5,404 nucleotides of DNA from Lachnospiraceae bacterium (GTDB taxonomy: Bacteria > Bacillota_A > Clostridia > Lachnospirales > Lachnospiraceae): the NCBI GenBank assembly GCA_017960415.1, contig JAGCZE010000098.1, positions 1-5,404 of the forward strand, in the 5' to 3' direction. Of this stretch, positions 5,156 to 5,404 are shown piece by piece. A program made the position numbers and the translations under genes. Under the pieces are notes generated by a model that saw only the letters and a program-made list of their open reading frames with translations, made no database searches and was not told the DNA's origin. How positions within the stretch are numbered: the stretch's first letter is position 1; each line of letters starts with the position of its first letter.

Positions 5156-5404
5156 CTATTTCAGATCCTTTGAAAGGAATAATAAAAGATCGTCATCGTT
5201 CACACAGGGAGCATACTGGTCCAGGTTTTTATTCTGATACCAGACACCGCTTCCGTCGGGAATATACCCTCTCTTTACATAGATGCGCTGTGCGGGTCCG
5301 TAGCCGTTATGAAGGCCGACGGCAAGGAATACCTTGTCCTAGATCTTCGCCGCTTCGCTTTCGGCTGCATCAAGCAGCTTGCTTCCGATCCCCTTTTTGT
5401 GAAT
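5156..5404 (-). pseudogene. GNAT N-acetyltransferase, C-terminal part, interrupted by in-frame TAG
   Basis: The minus strand encodes the C-terminal half of a GNAT-family acetyltransferase, cut by the right window edge. The visible start, IHKKGIGSKLLDAAE, is motif A of the fold (acetyl-CoA pyrophosphate binding, G-x-G/A). Next come VFLAVGLHNGYGPAQRIYVKRGYIPDG, the second half of the domain, and a C-terminus ending LLLFLSKDLK before TAG at 5156-5158. An in-frame TAG at 5339-5341 separates residues before (EAAKI) and after (DKVFLAV). Protein-like sequence resumes in the same frame, so this is a single nonsense change, perhaps from TCG (Ser), not a frameshift. Loss of the downstream strands should inactivate the enzyme unless the codon is read through. 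A sequencing error remains possible. The substrate is unknown. Confidence 0.75.

Noticed and set aside
5164..5180. Small hairpin TCCTT-TGA-AAGGA after the channel gene as a terminator
   Set aside because: The stem is only 5 bp, no T run follows on the plus strand, and it lies inside the end of the GNAT coding sequence.

Overview
The window looks like chromosomal DNA of a Firmicute, most likely a Clostridia/Lachnospiraceae-type bacterium. This is inferred from strong AGGAGG/GAGGGAG ribosome binding sites, sigma-A promoters of the TTGACA-17-TANNNT kind, a lipobox lipoprotein, a DUF5684-type membrane protein with a Q/N/P/Y tail, and a tRNA array (Arg-His-Gln-Lys) with no encoded CCA. The species cannot be named from the sequence alone.

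Layout, left to right. Positions 1-1092 (minus) hold the first 364 residues of a TIR-domain membrane protein whose C-terminus, apparently a beta-propeller, runs off the left edge. Upstream of it on the same strand (1181-2188) is a very acidic secreted lipoprotein made of three copies of one ~80-residue module. The 88-nt gap between them has an unused strong Shine-Dalgarno site and a short open frame resembling the lipoprotein's C-terminus. Positions 2405-2764 hold four minus-strand tRNAs read Arg, His, Gln, Lys. They have a near-consensus promoter, one intrinsic terminator inside the array and one at its end. Positions 2847-4021 (minus) hold a two-gene membrane-protein operon: a 59-residue two-helix protein, then a four-helix DUF5684-like protein with six 10-residue QNPYG repeats. 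A 152-nt region with divergent promoters separates it from a plus-strand voltage-gated K+ channel (4174-5154) ending in a lone TrkA-C/RCK-C-like domain. The right edge (5156-5404, minus) is the C-terminal part of a GNAT acetyltransferase gene interrupted by an in-frame TAG.

How the genes may work together: most are independent housekeeping or envelope genes. The one plausible functional pair is the lipoprotein and the TIR protein. They are co-oriented with no terminator between them; one is anchored outside the membrane and the other is predicted to have an intracellular TIR effector and an extracytoplasmic propeller. An envelope-sensing or defence-like role is inference only. The most concrete sequence oddities are the Ile in place of the signature Thr in the K+ channel selectivity filter (IVGYGD), the TIR-TM-propeller/lipoprotein pair, and the interrupted GNAT gene.
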